A DNA stretch of 64,000 nt from Sediminicola arcticus (GTDB lineage: Bacteria > Bacteroidota > Bacteroidia > Flavobacteriales > Flavobacteriaceae): the NCBI RefSeq assembly GCF_040566695.1, contig NZ_JBEXAE010000001.1:620001-684000 (forward strand), read 5' to 3'. Below are positions 34,300-43,109 of the stretch, piece by piece (position 1 is the first letter of the stretch; every line of letters begins with the position of its first letter). The notes beneath the pieces were generated by a model that saw only the letters and a list, made by a program, of their open reading frames with translations, did no database searches and was not told where the DNA came from. The position numbers were made by a program, and so were the translations under genes.

Positions 34300-35331
34300 A
34301 TGCAACTGTACAATACATTAAGCGCAAAGGAAAGGGAAATTCTTATAGAAGAGGCCGGTAAAGACCGTCTTACTATTTCTTTCTACAAATATGCGCACAT
34401 CGGGAATCCTGAGATTTTTAGAAATCATTTGTTTATCAACTGGGACTCTTTAGAAGTGTTGGGAAGGATTTATGTTGCCAAAGAAGGTATCAATGCCCAA
34501 TTGTCCGTGCCTGCTGAAAAATTCGACGCCTTTAACGCCCACCTTGATACCATTACATTTTTAGAGAATGTTCGCCTCAATATTGCTATAGAACACAACA
34601 ACAAATCATTTTTGAAATTAAAGGTAAAGGTGCGTAATCAAATTGTAGCGGACGGGTTGAATGATGGTACTTTTGATGTGACCAACAAGGGGATTCATGT
34701 AGATGCACAGATGTTTAATACGTTGATGGAAGATCCTGATACCGTTTTGGTAGATATGCGAAACCATTATGAGAGTGAGATTGGGCATTTTAAAAATGCC
34801 ATTACCCCGGACGTAGATACCTTTAGGGATTCTTTGGATATTATTGAAAGGGATTTGGCCGATCATAAGGAAGATAAAAAATTGGTTATGTATTGTACTG
34901 GAGGTATTCGCTGTGAAAAGGCAAGCGCTTATTATAAGCACAAAGGATTTAAGCAAGTGTATCAACTTGAAGGGGGAATTATTGAATACACCAGGCAAGT
35001 GGAAAACAAAAAATTGGAAAACAAATTTTTGGGAAAAAACTTTGTTTTTGATCATCGTAGGGGAGAGCGTATATCGGATGATGTGATTGCAAATTGCCAT
35101 CAATGCGGCAATCCCTGTGATACTCATGTCAATTGTGCCAATGAAGCTTGTCACTTGTTGTTTATACAATGTGAAGCATGCGCCAAGACAATGGATAGTT
35201 GCTGTTCTGACGATTGTAAAGAAATCCACGCCTTACCTTTCGAGGAGCAAAAGAAACTTAGAAAAGGAAAAGAGGTCAGCAATAAAATCTTCAAAAAAGG
35301 AAGGTCTGAGGTCCTTAAGTTTAAAAAATAG
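34300..35331 (+). CDS. trhO: tRNA uridine(34) hydroxylase TrhO (rhodanese-related)
   Basis: The ATG at 34300 (MQLYNTLSAKEREILIEEA) is preferred to the longer frame that would start inside the terminator region. The 343-residue protein has the N-terminal YceA-like domain, a rhodanese domain with the active-site loop MYCTGGIRCEKAS, the LEGGIIEY stretch, and a Cys-rich C-terminus (CHQCGNPCDTHVNCANEACHLLFIQCEAC) likely to bind zinc. TrhO makes 5-hydroxyuridine at tRNA position 34 using O2. It is divergent from recA. Confidence 0.93.
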   Translation: MQLYNTLSAKEREILIEEAGKDRLTISFYKYAHIGNPEIFRNHLFINWDSLEVLGRIYVAKEGINAQLSVPAEKFDAFNAHLDTITFLENVRLNIAIEHNNKSFLKLKVKVRNQIVADGLNDGTFDVTNKGIHVDAQMFNTLMEDPDTVLVDMRNHYESEIGHFKNAITPDVDTFRDSLDIIERDLADHKEDKKLVMYCTGGIRCEKASAYYKHKGFKQVYQLEGGIIEYTRQVENKKLENKFLGKNFVFDHRRGERISDDVIANCHQCGNPCDTHVNCANEACHLLFIQCEACAKTMDSCCSDDCKEIHALPFEEQKKLRKGKEVSNKIFKKGRSEVLKFKK

Positions 35332-35562
35332 GGTTCTCAAGTTCGAGGTGTCATTTTTTAGAATTCTGTTGTATAAGATAAAGGGCATTCTTAGTAGTAT
35401 AAAGGGTAAATTACGCTGTAGACTGCTAAGGCTGAAGGTAGTGTTCAATTGTAGGGATTATTTCGGTTCTGCCACAAATTATACTATCTTTACGTTCAAG
35501 TAATTATTTATGAACCTTTTTTAGTAATAGCCATGGCTATTTGCTAAATCAATATATAAAAT

Positions 35563-36747
35563 ATGGGTTGTAGCAGTTGTTCAACTGGTAAAGACGGACA
35601 GCCGCGTGGATGCAAGAACAATGGTACTTGTGGCACCGATGGTTGTAACAAACTGACAGTTTTTGATTGGCTTTCTAATATGTCGCTTCCGAACGGACAA
35701 AAACCGTTTGATTGTGTGGAAGTGCGCTTTAAAAATAGCAGGAAAGAATTCTTTAGAAATTCTGATAATATTACGCTTTCAATAGGTGATATAGTTGCCA
35801 CACAGTCCAAAACAGGACATGATATTGGCATGGTCACCCTTACCGGAGAATTGGTAAAGGTGCAGATGAAAAAGAAAAAGGAAGATCATAACGATATGGA
35901 ACTTCCTAAAATTTATCGTAAAGCCTCCCAAAAAGACATCGATATCTGGCAGAAATGTAGGGACCGGGAAGAAGAAATCAAAAAACGGGCCCGAGAAATT
36001 GCCATTGCAGTCAATTTGCAAATGAAAATCTCAGACGTGGAATTTCAGGGCGATGGTTCCAAAGCTACGTTTTACTATACCGCCGAAGAAAGGGTAGATT
36101 TCAGGCAGTTGATTAAGGATATGGCCAAGGCCTTTTCCATCCGTATAGAAATGAGGCAAATAGGGTACAGACAAGAGGCACAACGCCTTGGTGGGATCGG
36201 CTCTTGCGGTCGTGAATTATGCTGTTCTACCTGGCTGACAGATTTTAGATCAGTAAGTACGGCAGCTGCACGTTACCAACAATTGTCCCTTAATCCACAA
36301 AAATTAGCTGGCCAATGTGGAAAGCTTAAATGTTGCTTAAATTATGAGTTGGATGTATACTTAGACGCCTTAAAGGATTTTCCATCCCAAGAATCAAGGA
36401 TTGCCACCGAAAAAGGGGTCGCTTTTTGTCAAAAAGTAGATATTTTTAAAAGCATGCTCTGGTTTTCCTACAGGGACGAGCCTGCCAATTGGCACGCCTT
36501 GACCAAGGATCAAGTCAATGAGATACTTGCAAAAAATAAGAATAACGAGAAAATTGTAAGCTTGGAGGAATATGCGGTGGACAATGATGTGGTGACCCTT
36601 GAAAAAGAAAAAGTTTTTGAAAATGTCGTGGGACAAGATAGCCTAACGCGTTTCGATAAACCAAAGCAAAAACGAAAAAGGAATAAAGGCCAAAACCAAA
36701 ACGACAAGCGTAGAAATAACAAAAAACGACCCGCTGATAATGCCTAA
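35563..36747 (+). CDS. RicT/YaaT-like PSP1-domain regulator with Cys-rich N-terminus
   Basis: The 394-residue protein has a PSP1 C-terminal domain: IGYRQEAQRLGGIGSCGRELCCSTWL, then LAGQCGKLKCCLNYE, the signature Cys pairs that in the Bacillus Ric complex hold a 4Fe-4S cluster. The first 30 residues add five further cysteines (positions 3, 6, 17, 23, 28). RicT-type proteins take part in RNA maturation through RNase Y in Firmicutes; the Bacteroidota role is not established. A basic C-terminal tail (KQKRKRNKGQNQNDKRRNNKK) may bind nucleic acid. It overlaps gldH by 8 bp. Confidence 0.88.
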   Translation: MGCSSCSTGKDGQPRGCKNNGTCGTDGCNKLTVFDWLSNMSLPNGQKPFDCVEVRFKNSRKEFFRNSDNITLSIGDIVATQSKTGHDIGMVTLTGELVKVQMKKKKEDHNDMELPKIYRKASQKDIDIWQKCRDREEEIKKRAREIAIAVNLQMKISDVEFQGDGSKATFYYTAEERVDFRQLIKDMAKAFSIRIEMRQIGYRQEAQRLGGIGSCGRELCCSTWLTDFRSVSTAAARYQQLSLNPQKLAGQCGKLKCCLNYELDVYLDALKDFPSQESRIATEKGVAFCQKVDIFKSMLWFSYRDEPANWHALTKDQVNEILAKNKNNEKIVSLEEYAVDNDVVTLEKEKVFENVVGQDSLTRFDKPKQKRKRNKGQNQNDKRRNNKKRPADNA

Positions 36748-37222
36748 GAATATCTTTTCGATTCTTGTATTCATGGTGTTGGTTTCCTGTGAAACGAACA
36801 CTGTCCGATCGGAATTTAAAGCTACTAATGATGGCTTTTGGAACAAGGACAATACCATATCCTTTACGTTTACTGAACAAGACACCATCTCTAAAAATAA
36901 TATCTTTATTACTATCAGAAATGATGAAACCTATTCCTACAGTAATCTGTTTTTGATTGCGGAACTAAATTTTCCTACTGGTGAGACCATTAAAGACACT
37001 CTTGAATATGAGATGTCTAGGCCTAACGGAGAATGGCTTGGTACTGGTAGTGGGAGTCTTAAAGAAAATAAATTATGGTATAAAGAGAACGTCGTTTTTC
37101 CAATGAAGGGCGTGTATACTATAGAAATTTCCCATGCCATGAGAAAAAATGGCACTGTAGACGGGGTTATGGATCTCAAGGGAATAACAGACGTCGGTTT
37201 TCAAATAGAAAAAAGTAAGTAA
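36740..37222 (+). CDS. gldH: Gliding motility lipoprotein GldH
   Basis: The 160-residue lipoprotein has lipobox VSC (about Cys17) and the GldH pattern: DGFWNKDNTISFTF, KNNIFITIRNDETYSYSNLFLIAELNFP, DTLEYEMSRPNGEWLGTGSGSLKENKLWYKENVVF and HAMRKNGTVDGV. GldH is one of the lipoproteins required for gliding and chitin use in F. johnsoniae and functions with the T9SS. It starts inside the last 8 bp of ricT and its stop shares one base with the PBP1A start at 37222, so translation is coupled on both sides. Confidence 0.94.
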   Translation: MPKNIFSILVFMVLVSCETNTVRSEFKATNDGFWNKDNTISFTFTEQDTISKNNIFITIRNDETYSYSNLFLIAELNFPTGETIKDTLEYEMSRPNGEWLGTGSGSLKENKLWYKENVVFPMKGVYTIEISHAMRKNGTVDGVMDLKGITDVGFQIEKSK

Positions 37223-39552
37223 TGGCAGCGGCTCCAAAGAAAAAAAAGAACACTAATTTTTCCAAGTATATTAAATGGTTTTGGATCCTGTTTGCCTCCG
37301 GTATTGGGGCAGTGGCACTTATTTTTTTATTGGCCTCTTGGGATGTCTTTGGGGAACTTCCTTCCTTTGACCGCTTGGAAAACCCACAGACCAATTTGGC
37401 AACCGAAATCATTTCCTCCGATGGGAAAACATTGGGCAAATTGTATTTGGATGACAACAGGACCCCTGTAGTTTATTCAGAATTGCCGCAGAATTTAGTG
37501 GATGCCCTAGTGGCAACAGAAGATGCCAGATACTACGAGCATTCGGGGATAGATGCCAGGGGAACTTTAAGGGCAGTCGCCTATCTGGGAACCAAAGGCG
37601 GTGCCAGTACCATTACACAACAGTTAGCAAGACAATTGTTTGTTGGGGTGCGCTCCAATAACATTTTTGAAACCATTACCCAAAAAATAAAAGAGTGGGT
37701 CATTGCCATTCGATTGGAACGCCAGTATACCAAGGATGAAATCATAGCCATGTACATGAACATCTATGATTTTGGATACGCAGCTGATGGGATACGATCT
37801 GCCTCTAAAATCTATTTTGGCAAGGAGCCAAGAGACCTTAAGATTGAAGAATCTGCCGTATTGGTAGGCATGCTTAAAAATTCCTCTTTGTACAACCCAA
37901 TTAGACGGGAAGAGTTAGTGTTCAACCGAAGGAATACCGTCTTGGAGCAAATGGCAAAATACGATTTTATCTCCCAGGCTGTGAGGGATTCTTTACAGGC
38001 TACAAAAATGGATATTAATTTTAATCCAGAATCACATCGTGAGGGGCTGGCCACCTATTTTAGAATGTACGCTCAGGGCTTTTTAAATAAATGGGTAAAG
38101 GATAATCCAAAACCTGATGGGGAGCGATATAATATTTATTTGGACGGATTAAAAGTGTATACCACTATTGATTCTCGCATGCAGGAAAATGCAGAAGAGG
38201 CAGTACAGGAACACATGAAAAGATTACAGGCAGAATTCTTTCACCAGAATACCCCTGATAGAAATAGAACGGCTCCTTTTTTGGACATTACCCCAGAAGA
38301 AGTAAACGGTATTTTAGAACGAGCGATAAAATCTTCTGAAAGATGGAGAATTATGAAGAATGAAGGGAAATCTGAAAAAGAGATTAGAAACTCCTTTAAG
38401 ATGCCGACAGAAATGACAGTATTTAATTGGAATAGTCCCACAAAGGAAAAAGATACCATACTTACTCCTCTTGATTCTATAAGGTATTACAAATCCTTTT
38501 TAAGGACCGCAATGATGTCCATGGAACCGCAAACAGGGCATGTAAAAGCTTGGGTTGGAGGTTTAAATTACAAACATTTCCAATACGATAACGTAATTCA
38601 AGGCGCACGTCAGGTAGGCTCCACTTTTAAGCCTATTGTATATGCCGCGGCCATAGATCAATTGCGATTATCACCATGTGATGTTCTCTCCGATATTCAA
38701 TATTGTATTGAAGCCCACAAACACGGCAACATGGAAGCATGGTGTCCTTCCAATTCAGACGGTAAATATTCAGGGGAAAATATGACCCTAAAGTACGCCT
38801 TGGCCAATTCCGTAAATACTATTACTGCCCAACTGATGGACCGTATTGGTCCTAAATCTGTAGTAACCATTGCGAAAAATTTAGGAATCACCTCTAATAT
38901 TCCAGAAGTGCCTTCTATAGCCTTAGGAACACCTGACATAAATGTATATGAAATGGTTGGGGCTTATGGCACTTTTGCTAACCAAGGAGTGTATGTTAAA
39001 CCTGTAATGATTAGCAGGATAGAAGATAAGAACGGGACAGTGCTTTATGAGTATGTGCCAGAAACAAGGGATGTTCTCAGTAAGGATGTAGCGTATGCTA
39101 TGGTCAATTTATTGGAAGGGGTTACACAGGGAGGATCAGGAACACGGTTAAGGACCACTGGGGCTAAAGATCAATCGGTTTATAAAGAAGTTGTAACGGG
39201 TTATCCCTATGAATTTAAAAACCCAATAGCCGGAAAAACGGGAACCACACAAAACCAAAGTGATGGATGGTTTATGGGAATGGTCCCTAATCTGGTGACC
39301 GGAGTTTGGGTTGGTGGAGAAGAGAGAGCCATACATTTTAAAGGTATTGCTTATGGTCAGGGAGCCTCTATGGCACTGCCCATTTGGGGACTTTATATGA
39401 AAAAGAATTATGCCAACAAAGATTTAGGAATTTCCGAAGGGGCATTCGAAATACCTGAGGAGATGAGCATAAATATAGATTGTAACAAATCTTCGAACGC
39501 TGCAATGGACAAGAAAAAACCTGGAGATGATTTGGATGATTTGGATTTCTAG
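37222..39552 (+). CDS. Class A penicillin-binding protein (PBP1A-like)
   Basis: The 776-residue bifunctional enzyme has a short cytoplasmic Lys-rich start, one membrane helix (WILFASGIGAVALIFLL), a GT51 glycosyltransferase domain (EDARYYEHSGID, GGASTITQQLARQLF, MYMNIYDFGYAADGIRSASKIYFGK), and a transpeptidase domain with SxxK in GSTFKPIVYAA, SxN in ANSVNT, and KTGTT. A C-terminal Asp-rich tail ends the protein. It polymerises and cross-links peptidoglycan. The tight link with gldH is a flavobacterial arrangement and may join wall synthesis to envelope machinery. Confidence 0.95.
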   Translation: MAAAPKKKKNTNFSKYIKWFWILFASGIGAVALIFLLASWDVFGELPSFDRLENPQTNLATEIISSDGKTLGKLYLDDNRTPVVYSELPQNLVDALVATEDARYYEHSGIDARGTLRAVAYLGTKGGASTITQQLARQLFVGVRSNNIFETITQKIKEWVIAIRLERQYTKDEIIAMYMNIYDFGYAADGIRSASKIYFGKEPRDLKIEESAVLVGMLKNSSLYNPIRREELVFNRRNTVLEQMAKYDFISQAVRDSLQATKMDINFNPESHREGLATYFRMYAQGFLNKWVKDNPKPDGERYNIYLDGLKVYTTIDSRMQENAEEAVQEHMKRLQAEFFHQNTPDRNRTAPFLDITPEEVNGILERAIKSSERWRIMKNEGKSEKEIRNSFKMPTEMTVFNWNSPTKEKDTILTPLDSIRYYKSFLRTAMMSMEPQTGHVKAWVGGLNYKHFQYDNVIQGARQVGSTFKPIVYAAAIDQLRLSPCDVLSDIQYCIEAHKHGNMEAWCPSNSDGKYSGENMTLKYALANSVNTITAQLMDRIGPKSVVTIAKNLGITSNIPEVPSIALGTPDINVYEMVGAYGTFANQGVYVKPVMISRIEDKNGTVLYEYVPETRDVLSKDVAYAMVNLLEGVTQGGSGTRLRTTGAKDQSVYKEVVTGYPYEFKNPIAGKTGTTQNQSDGWFMGMVPNLVTGVWVGGEERAIHFKGIAYGQGASMALPIWGLYMKKNYANKDLGISEGAFEIPEEMSINIDCNKSSNAAMDKKKPGDDLDDLDF

Positions 39553-39602
39553 TACAAGTAAGCTGTAATATTTCAATCTATATTTCTTCTGCCAAACCTT
39601 AA

Positions 39603-39625
39603 ACTTAAATACGCCTAGTTTAAGT
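39603..39625 (+). terminator. Weak AT-rich hairpin, possible terminator of the ricT-gldH-PBP1A operon
   Basis: ACTTAAA pairs with TTTAAGT around 9 nt, followed soon by GTTTTTTG. The stem contains few GC pairs, so its strength is doubtful; it may equally be an operator for scoA. Confidence 0.35.
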
Positions 39626-39662
39626 ATGTTTTTTGTAAATTACTTTCACTAAACTTCAGTAT

Positions 39663-40364
39663 ATGATATCTAAAACAGTTGAATCTGTAGAAGAGGCCTT
39701 AAAGGGTGTAAAGGATGGAATGACCTTAATGTTAGGTGGTTTTGGACTCTGCGGGATTCCAGAAAATGCAATAAATACACTTGTGCAGATAGGAATAAAG
39801 GATCTCACTTGTATTTCCAATAATGCGGGCGTAGACGATTTTGGTCTTGGCTTACTATTACACAAACATCAAGTAAAAAAAATGATTTCCTCTTATGTAG
39901 GGGAGAACGATGAGTTTGAGCGCCAAATGTTGAGCGGGGAGCTCGAAGTGGAACTAACACCCCAAGGGACCTTAGCAGAAAAATGTAGGGCAGCACAATC
40001 TGGTTTTCCTGCGTTTTATACGCCTGCAGGGTACGGCACGGAGGTTGCAGAAGGAAAGGAGATCCGTGAATTCAACGGTAAAATGTATGTATTGGAAGAA
40101 GCTTTTAAGGCCGATTTTGCCTTCGTTAAGGCATGGAAAGGGGATGAGGCTGGAAATCTTATTTTTAAAGGAACAGCTAGAAACTTCAATCCTTGCATGT
40201 GTGGAGCTGCAAAAATAACAGTCGCTGAGGTAGAGGAGCTTTTGCCTGCGGGTGCTTTAGATCCAAACGAGATACATGTACCAGGGATCTTTGTGAATAG
40301 AATATTTCAAGGGAAGGCCTATGAGAAAAGAATTGAACAACGAACCGTAAGACAAAGATCATAG
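39663..40364 (+). CDS. scoA: 3-oxoacid CoA-transferase subunit A
   Basis: The 233-residue protein has the alpha-subunit motifs of the Family I CoA transferases: KDGMTLMLGGFGLCGIPENAI, SNNAGVDDFGLGLLL and the later YTPAGYGTEVAEGKE. With ScoB it moves CoA from succinyl-CoA to acetoacetate or related 3-oxoacids, opening ketone-body or branched-chain degradation. The gene ends 1 bp before scoB. Names such as AtoD are also used; the substrate is not proven. Confidence 0.9.
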   Translation: MISKTVESVEEALKGVKDGMTLMLGGFGLCGIPENAINTLVQIGIKDLTCISNNAGVDDFGLGLLLHKHQVKKMISSYVGENDEFERQMLSGELEVELTPQGTLAEKCRAAQSGFPAFYTPAGYGTEVAEGKEIREFNGKMYVLEEAFKADFAFVKAWKGDEAGNLIFKGTARNFNPCMCGAAKITVAEVEELLPAGALDPNEIHVPGIFVNRIFQGKAYEKRIEQRTVRQRS

Positions 40365-40365
40365 T

Positions 40366-41019
40366 ATGCTAGATAAAAACGGAATAGCTAAGCGAATTGC
40401 GAAGGAAGTTAAGGACGGGTATTATGTTAACTTGGGTATCGGGATACCCACTTTGGTAGCCAATTTTGTTCGCAACGATATACATGTAGAATTTCAAAGT
40501 GAGAATGGTGTTTTGGGTATGGGTCCCTTTCCGTTAGATGGAGAGGAAGATGCAGATATTATCAATGCGGGAAAACAGACTATTACCACCTTACCTGGAG
40601 CTTCGTTTTTTGATTCTGCAACAAGTTTTGGAATGATCAGGGGACAACATGTAGACCTTACCATTCTCGGGGCAATGGAGGTTTCGGAGAATGGGGATAT
40701 TGCGAATTGGAAAATCCCAGGCAAAATGGTAAAAGGCATGGGAGGTGCGATGGATTTGGTGGCTTCAGCTGAAAACATTATCGTAGCGATGATGCATACC
40801 AACAAGGCAGGGGAATCTAAATTGTTAAAAAAATGTACTCTCCCTTTAACTGGTGTGGGCTGTGTTAAGAAAATAGTAACCAATTTGGCCGTCTTGGAAG
40901 TGACACCTAAGGGATTTAAATTATTGGAAACTGCACCGGGGATCAGCGTTGAAGATGTTAAAAAAGCGACTGAAGGCACCTTGATCATAGAAGGAGAAGT
41001 TCCTGAAATGATGCTTTAA
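40366..41019 (+). CDS. scoB: 3-oxoacid CoA-transferase subunit B
   Basis: The 217-residue beta subunit has NLGIGIPTLVANF and the catalytic-glutamate motif SENGVLGMGPFP; the Glu forms the glutamyl-CoA intermediate. GGAMDLV and KCTLPLTGVGCVKKIVTNLAVLEVT follow, as in the family. It is co-transcribed with scoA. Confidence 0.92.
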   Translation: MLDKNGIAKRIAKEVKDGYYVNLGIGIPTLVANFVRNDIHVEFQSENGVLGMGPFPLDGEEDADIINAGKQTITTLPGASFFDSATSFGMIRGQHVDLTILGAMEVSENGDIANWKIPGKMVKGMGGAMDLVASAENIIVAMMHTNKAGESKLLKKCTLPLTGVGCVKKIVTNLAVLEVTPKGFKLLETAPGISVEDVKKATEGTLIIEGEVPEMML

Positions 41020-41185
41020 AATAATTGTCATAGGTAGTTCATCGGACACACCTAATATTTTAATTTTTTTGCCACATTTTGGAGTAAGTTCACAACAATA
41101 ATTTTGATATTTCCATAAAAAAAAATATATTTAGGGCGAACTTAAAAATTAAACCCCAAATTTAATTTTTGCCTAAATTCATGTT

Positions 41186-41293
41186 ATGGACGTACAAATT
41201 AACCATTTGCCTGAAGAAGAAGTAATTTACATTGACCGTAGTGGTTTTTATAGAGGTGTATTGGCCTTGGTAAAAAAGCTATTTATGTTGTAA
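41186..41293 (+). CDS. 35-codon mini-ORF with its own terminator
   Basis: The frame encodes 35 residues beginning MDVQINHLPEEEVIYIDRSG, ending in a basic-hydrophobic helix (VLALVKKLF). It is too short for family assignment; the first half weakly recalls the start of GyrI-like ligand-binding domains (short strand, then VIYIDRSG), so a remnant is possible. It is immediately preceded by TTTAATTTTTG (near a -7 element) and followed within 20 bp by a perfect 13-bp terminator hairpin, so it looks like an independent transcript. Coding is uncertain. Confidence 0.35.
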   Translation: MDVQINHLPEEEVIYIDRSGFYRGVLALVKKLFML

Positions 41294-41313
41294 ATTTCTT
41301 TTAAAAAAGAATC

Positions 41314-41342
41314 AAAGAGCAATGTCCATGACATTGCTCTTT
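41314..41342 (+). terminator. Strong intrinsic terminator after the mini-ORF
   Basis: AAAGAGCAATGTC and GACATTGCTCTTT form a perfect 13-bp stem with loop CAT, followed by a T-run. It closes the 41.0-41.3 kb segment and lies 55 bp before the next gene. Confidence 0.92.
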
Positions 41343-41396
41343 TTTTATGCCTTTTTTCTTTATCTTCAAACGACTTTAGATAACTTATATTAGGAA

Positions 41397-41915
41397 ATGG
41401 AATTACGGCTTCAGAAATGTGAAATAGATCAGTTGGCTTTTCTTGTTAGCCTTTCAAGAAATACTTTTGTTGACGCCTTTGAAAAGGATAACAATCCAGA
41501 AGACTTTGAAAATTATCTCGATTTTGCATTTAATCCAGATCGTATTGCTGACGAGGTTTTAGACGCAGATTCTGATTTTTATTTTGTATACCTTAATAAA
41601 GATGTTGTGGGTTATTTTAAGCTTAATCAACTACAGGTACAGACTGATATTAAGGATGATTACTCCTTAGAGTTAGAAAGAATTTATGTATTAAAAGAGT
41701 TTCAAGGTAAACAGATAGGAAGATGGATGCTGGAGGAGGTCAAGGCTCTGGCAAGGGAAAAAGAAAAAACTTTTGTTTGGTTAGGGGTTTGGGAGCATAA
41801 TATAAAGGCAATAGCCTTTTATGAAACTTATGGATTCCAGAAATTTGGGACACACCCCTATTATATAGGCACGGACAAGCAAACCGATTGGTTGATGCGC
41901 ATTAACATTATATAA
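41397..41915 (+). CDS. GNAT family N-acetyltransferase
   Basis: The 172-residue protein has the GNAT core: LERIYVLKEFQGKQIGRWMLEEVKALA with the acetyl-CoA P-loop QGKQIG, then VWLGVWEHNIKAIAFYETYGFQKFG. The fold suggests transfer of an acetyl group to an amine; no substrate can be named. It is separated by 24 bp from the serine hydrolase gene and is likely co-transcribed with it. Confidence 0.9.
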   Translation: MELRLQKCEIDQLAFLVSLSRNTFVDAFEKDNNPEDFENYLDFAFNPDRIADEVLDADSDFYFVYLNKDVVGYFKLNQLQVQTDIKDDYSLELERIYVLKEFQGKQIGRWMLEEVKALAREKEKTFVWLGVWEHNIKAIAFYETYGFQKFGTHPYYIGTDKQTDWLMRINII

Positions 41916-41939
41916 TAAGTATTTGCTAAATATTCTTAA

Positions 41940-43109
41940 ATGAAAAAGGTAAAGAGAAAAGGTTTGATGCTGTTTGTTATTTGTGGGTTGGCAATTGTCT
42001 CAGCTAAGGCTCAGGCGCCATATTATTATCCCACAAAGAATGTGGCATGGCTGCAGAGGAGTGCCAAGGACTTCCAAATAACAAACGAGGCCTTAGATGG
42101 GGCAATAAATTTTGCTATGGCGAACGAATATACTGGTTCTAGAGATTTGCGTATAGCTATTCTCGATGGATTTAAAAGTGAACCATTTCATGATGTTTTG
42201 GGTCCTACAAAAAAGCGAGGAGGGCCTGCAGGGATGATTCTTAAAAATGGATATATCATTAAAACTTGGGGAGACACTAAAAGGGTAGATATGACTTTTA
42301 GTGTAACCAAAAGTTTTCTGTCCACCATGGCAGGCGTAGCCATAGACAAAGGTCTGATCGCCAATGTGGACGATAAGGTAGGCGATTATGTTTGGGATGG
42401 AACATTTGACGGAGAGCACAATAAAAAAATTAGTTGGAGGCATTTGTTACAGCAGAATTCCGACTGGTCCGGAGAACTTTGGGGAGGAAAGGATTGGGCC
42501 GACAGGCCCCCAAAAGAAGGAGGTTTGGATAATTGGAAATATAGAACGTTACAAGAACCAGGGACGGTTATGGAATATAACGATGTACGTGTGAATGTCC
42601 TTGCTTATGCCTTAACCCACGTATGGCGTAGACCTCTGCCTATGGTTCTTAAAACAGAAATAATGGATAAGATTGATGCTAGTACCACTTGGAGGTGGTT
42701 TGGCTATGATCATGCGTGGACCGAAATTGATGGAATCCAGATGAAATCAGTCACTGGGGGCGGTCATTCTGGAGCAGGTCTATTTATAAATACCGAAGAT
42801 ATGGCAAGGTTTGGGTTGTTGATTCTAAACGATGGTAAATGGAATAGCGAACAATTAATCAGTAAAACGTGGATCAAAGAAGCTGTTACACCCTCTGTTC
42901 CCAATCCAAATTATGGATTTATGTGGTGGTTGAATACCAAAGGGGATAGGAACTGGAAGCAATTATCAGATAAAATCTTTTATGCCGCCGGATTTGGAGG
43001 GAATTTTATTGTGATAGATAAAAAGAATGATGTTGTAGTGGTGACCCGATGGTTGGAGCCCTCAAAGATTGAAGAATTTATGCAGAAAGTTAATCAGGCC
43101 TTTAATTAA
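41940..43109 (+). CDS. Secreted serine hydrolase (class C beta-lactamase/PBP4* fold)
   Basis: The 389-residue protein has a signal peptide (to about SAKAQ), the SxxK motif SVTK in MTFSVTKSFLSTMAG, the tyrosine motif YND in VMEYNDVRVN, and a GGGHSGAGLFI stretch near the third motif. These are features of the class C beta-lactamase-like family, which holds esterases, D-peptidases and beta-lactamases. The physiological substrate is unknown; a true beta-lactamase is not implied. Its stop overlaps by 4 bp with the convergent aminotransferase gene. Confidence 0.88.
   Translation: MKKVKRKGLMLFVICGLAIVSAKAQAPYYYPTKNVAWLQRSAKDFQITNEALDGAINFAMANEYTGSRDLRIAILDGFKSEPFHDVLGPTKKRGGPAGMILKNGYIIKTWGDTKRVDMTFSVTKSFLSTMAGVAIDKGLIANVDDKVGDYVWDGTFDGEHNKKISWRHLLQQNSDWSGELWGGKDWADRPPKEGGLDNWKYRTLQEPGTVMEYNDVRVNVLAYALTHVWRRPLPMVLKTEIMDKIDASTTWRWFGYDHAWTEIDGIQMKSVTGGGHSGAGLFINTEDMARFGLLILNDGKWNSEQLISKTWIKEAVTPSVPNPNYGFMWWLNTKGDRNWKQLSDKIFYAAGFGGNFIVIDKKNDVVVVTRWLEPSKIEEFMQKVNQAFN

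Noticed and set aside
35087..35503. 138-codon + strand frame overlapping and following trhO
   Set aside because: It is a shadow of trhO in another frame plus non-coding sequence; no family features.
36643..36888. Minus-strand frames opposite ricT/gldH
   Set aside because: They are antisense shadows of strongly conserved genes.
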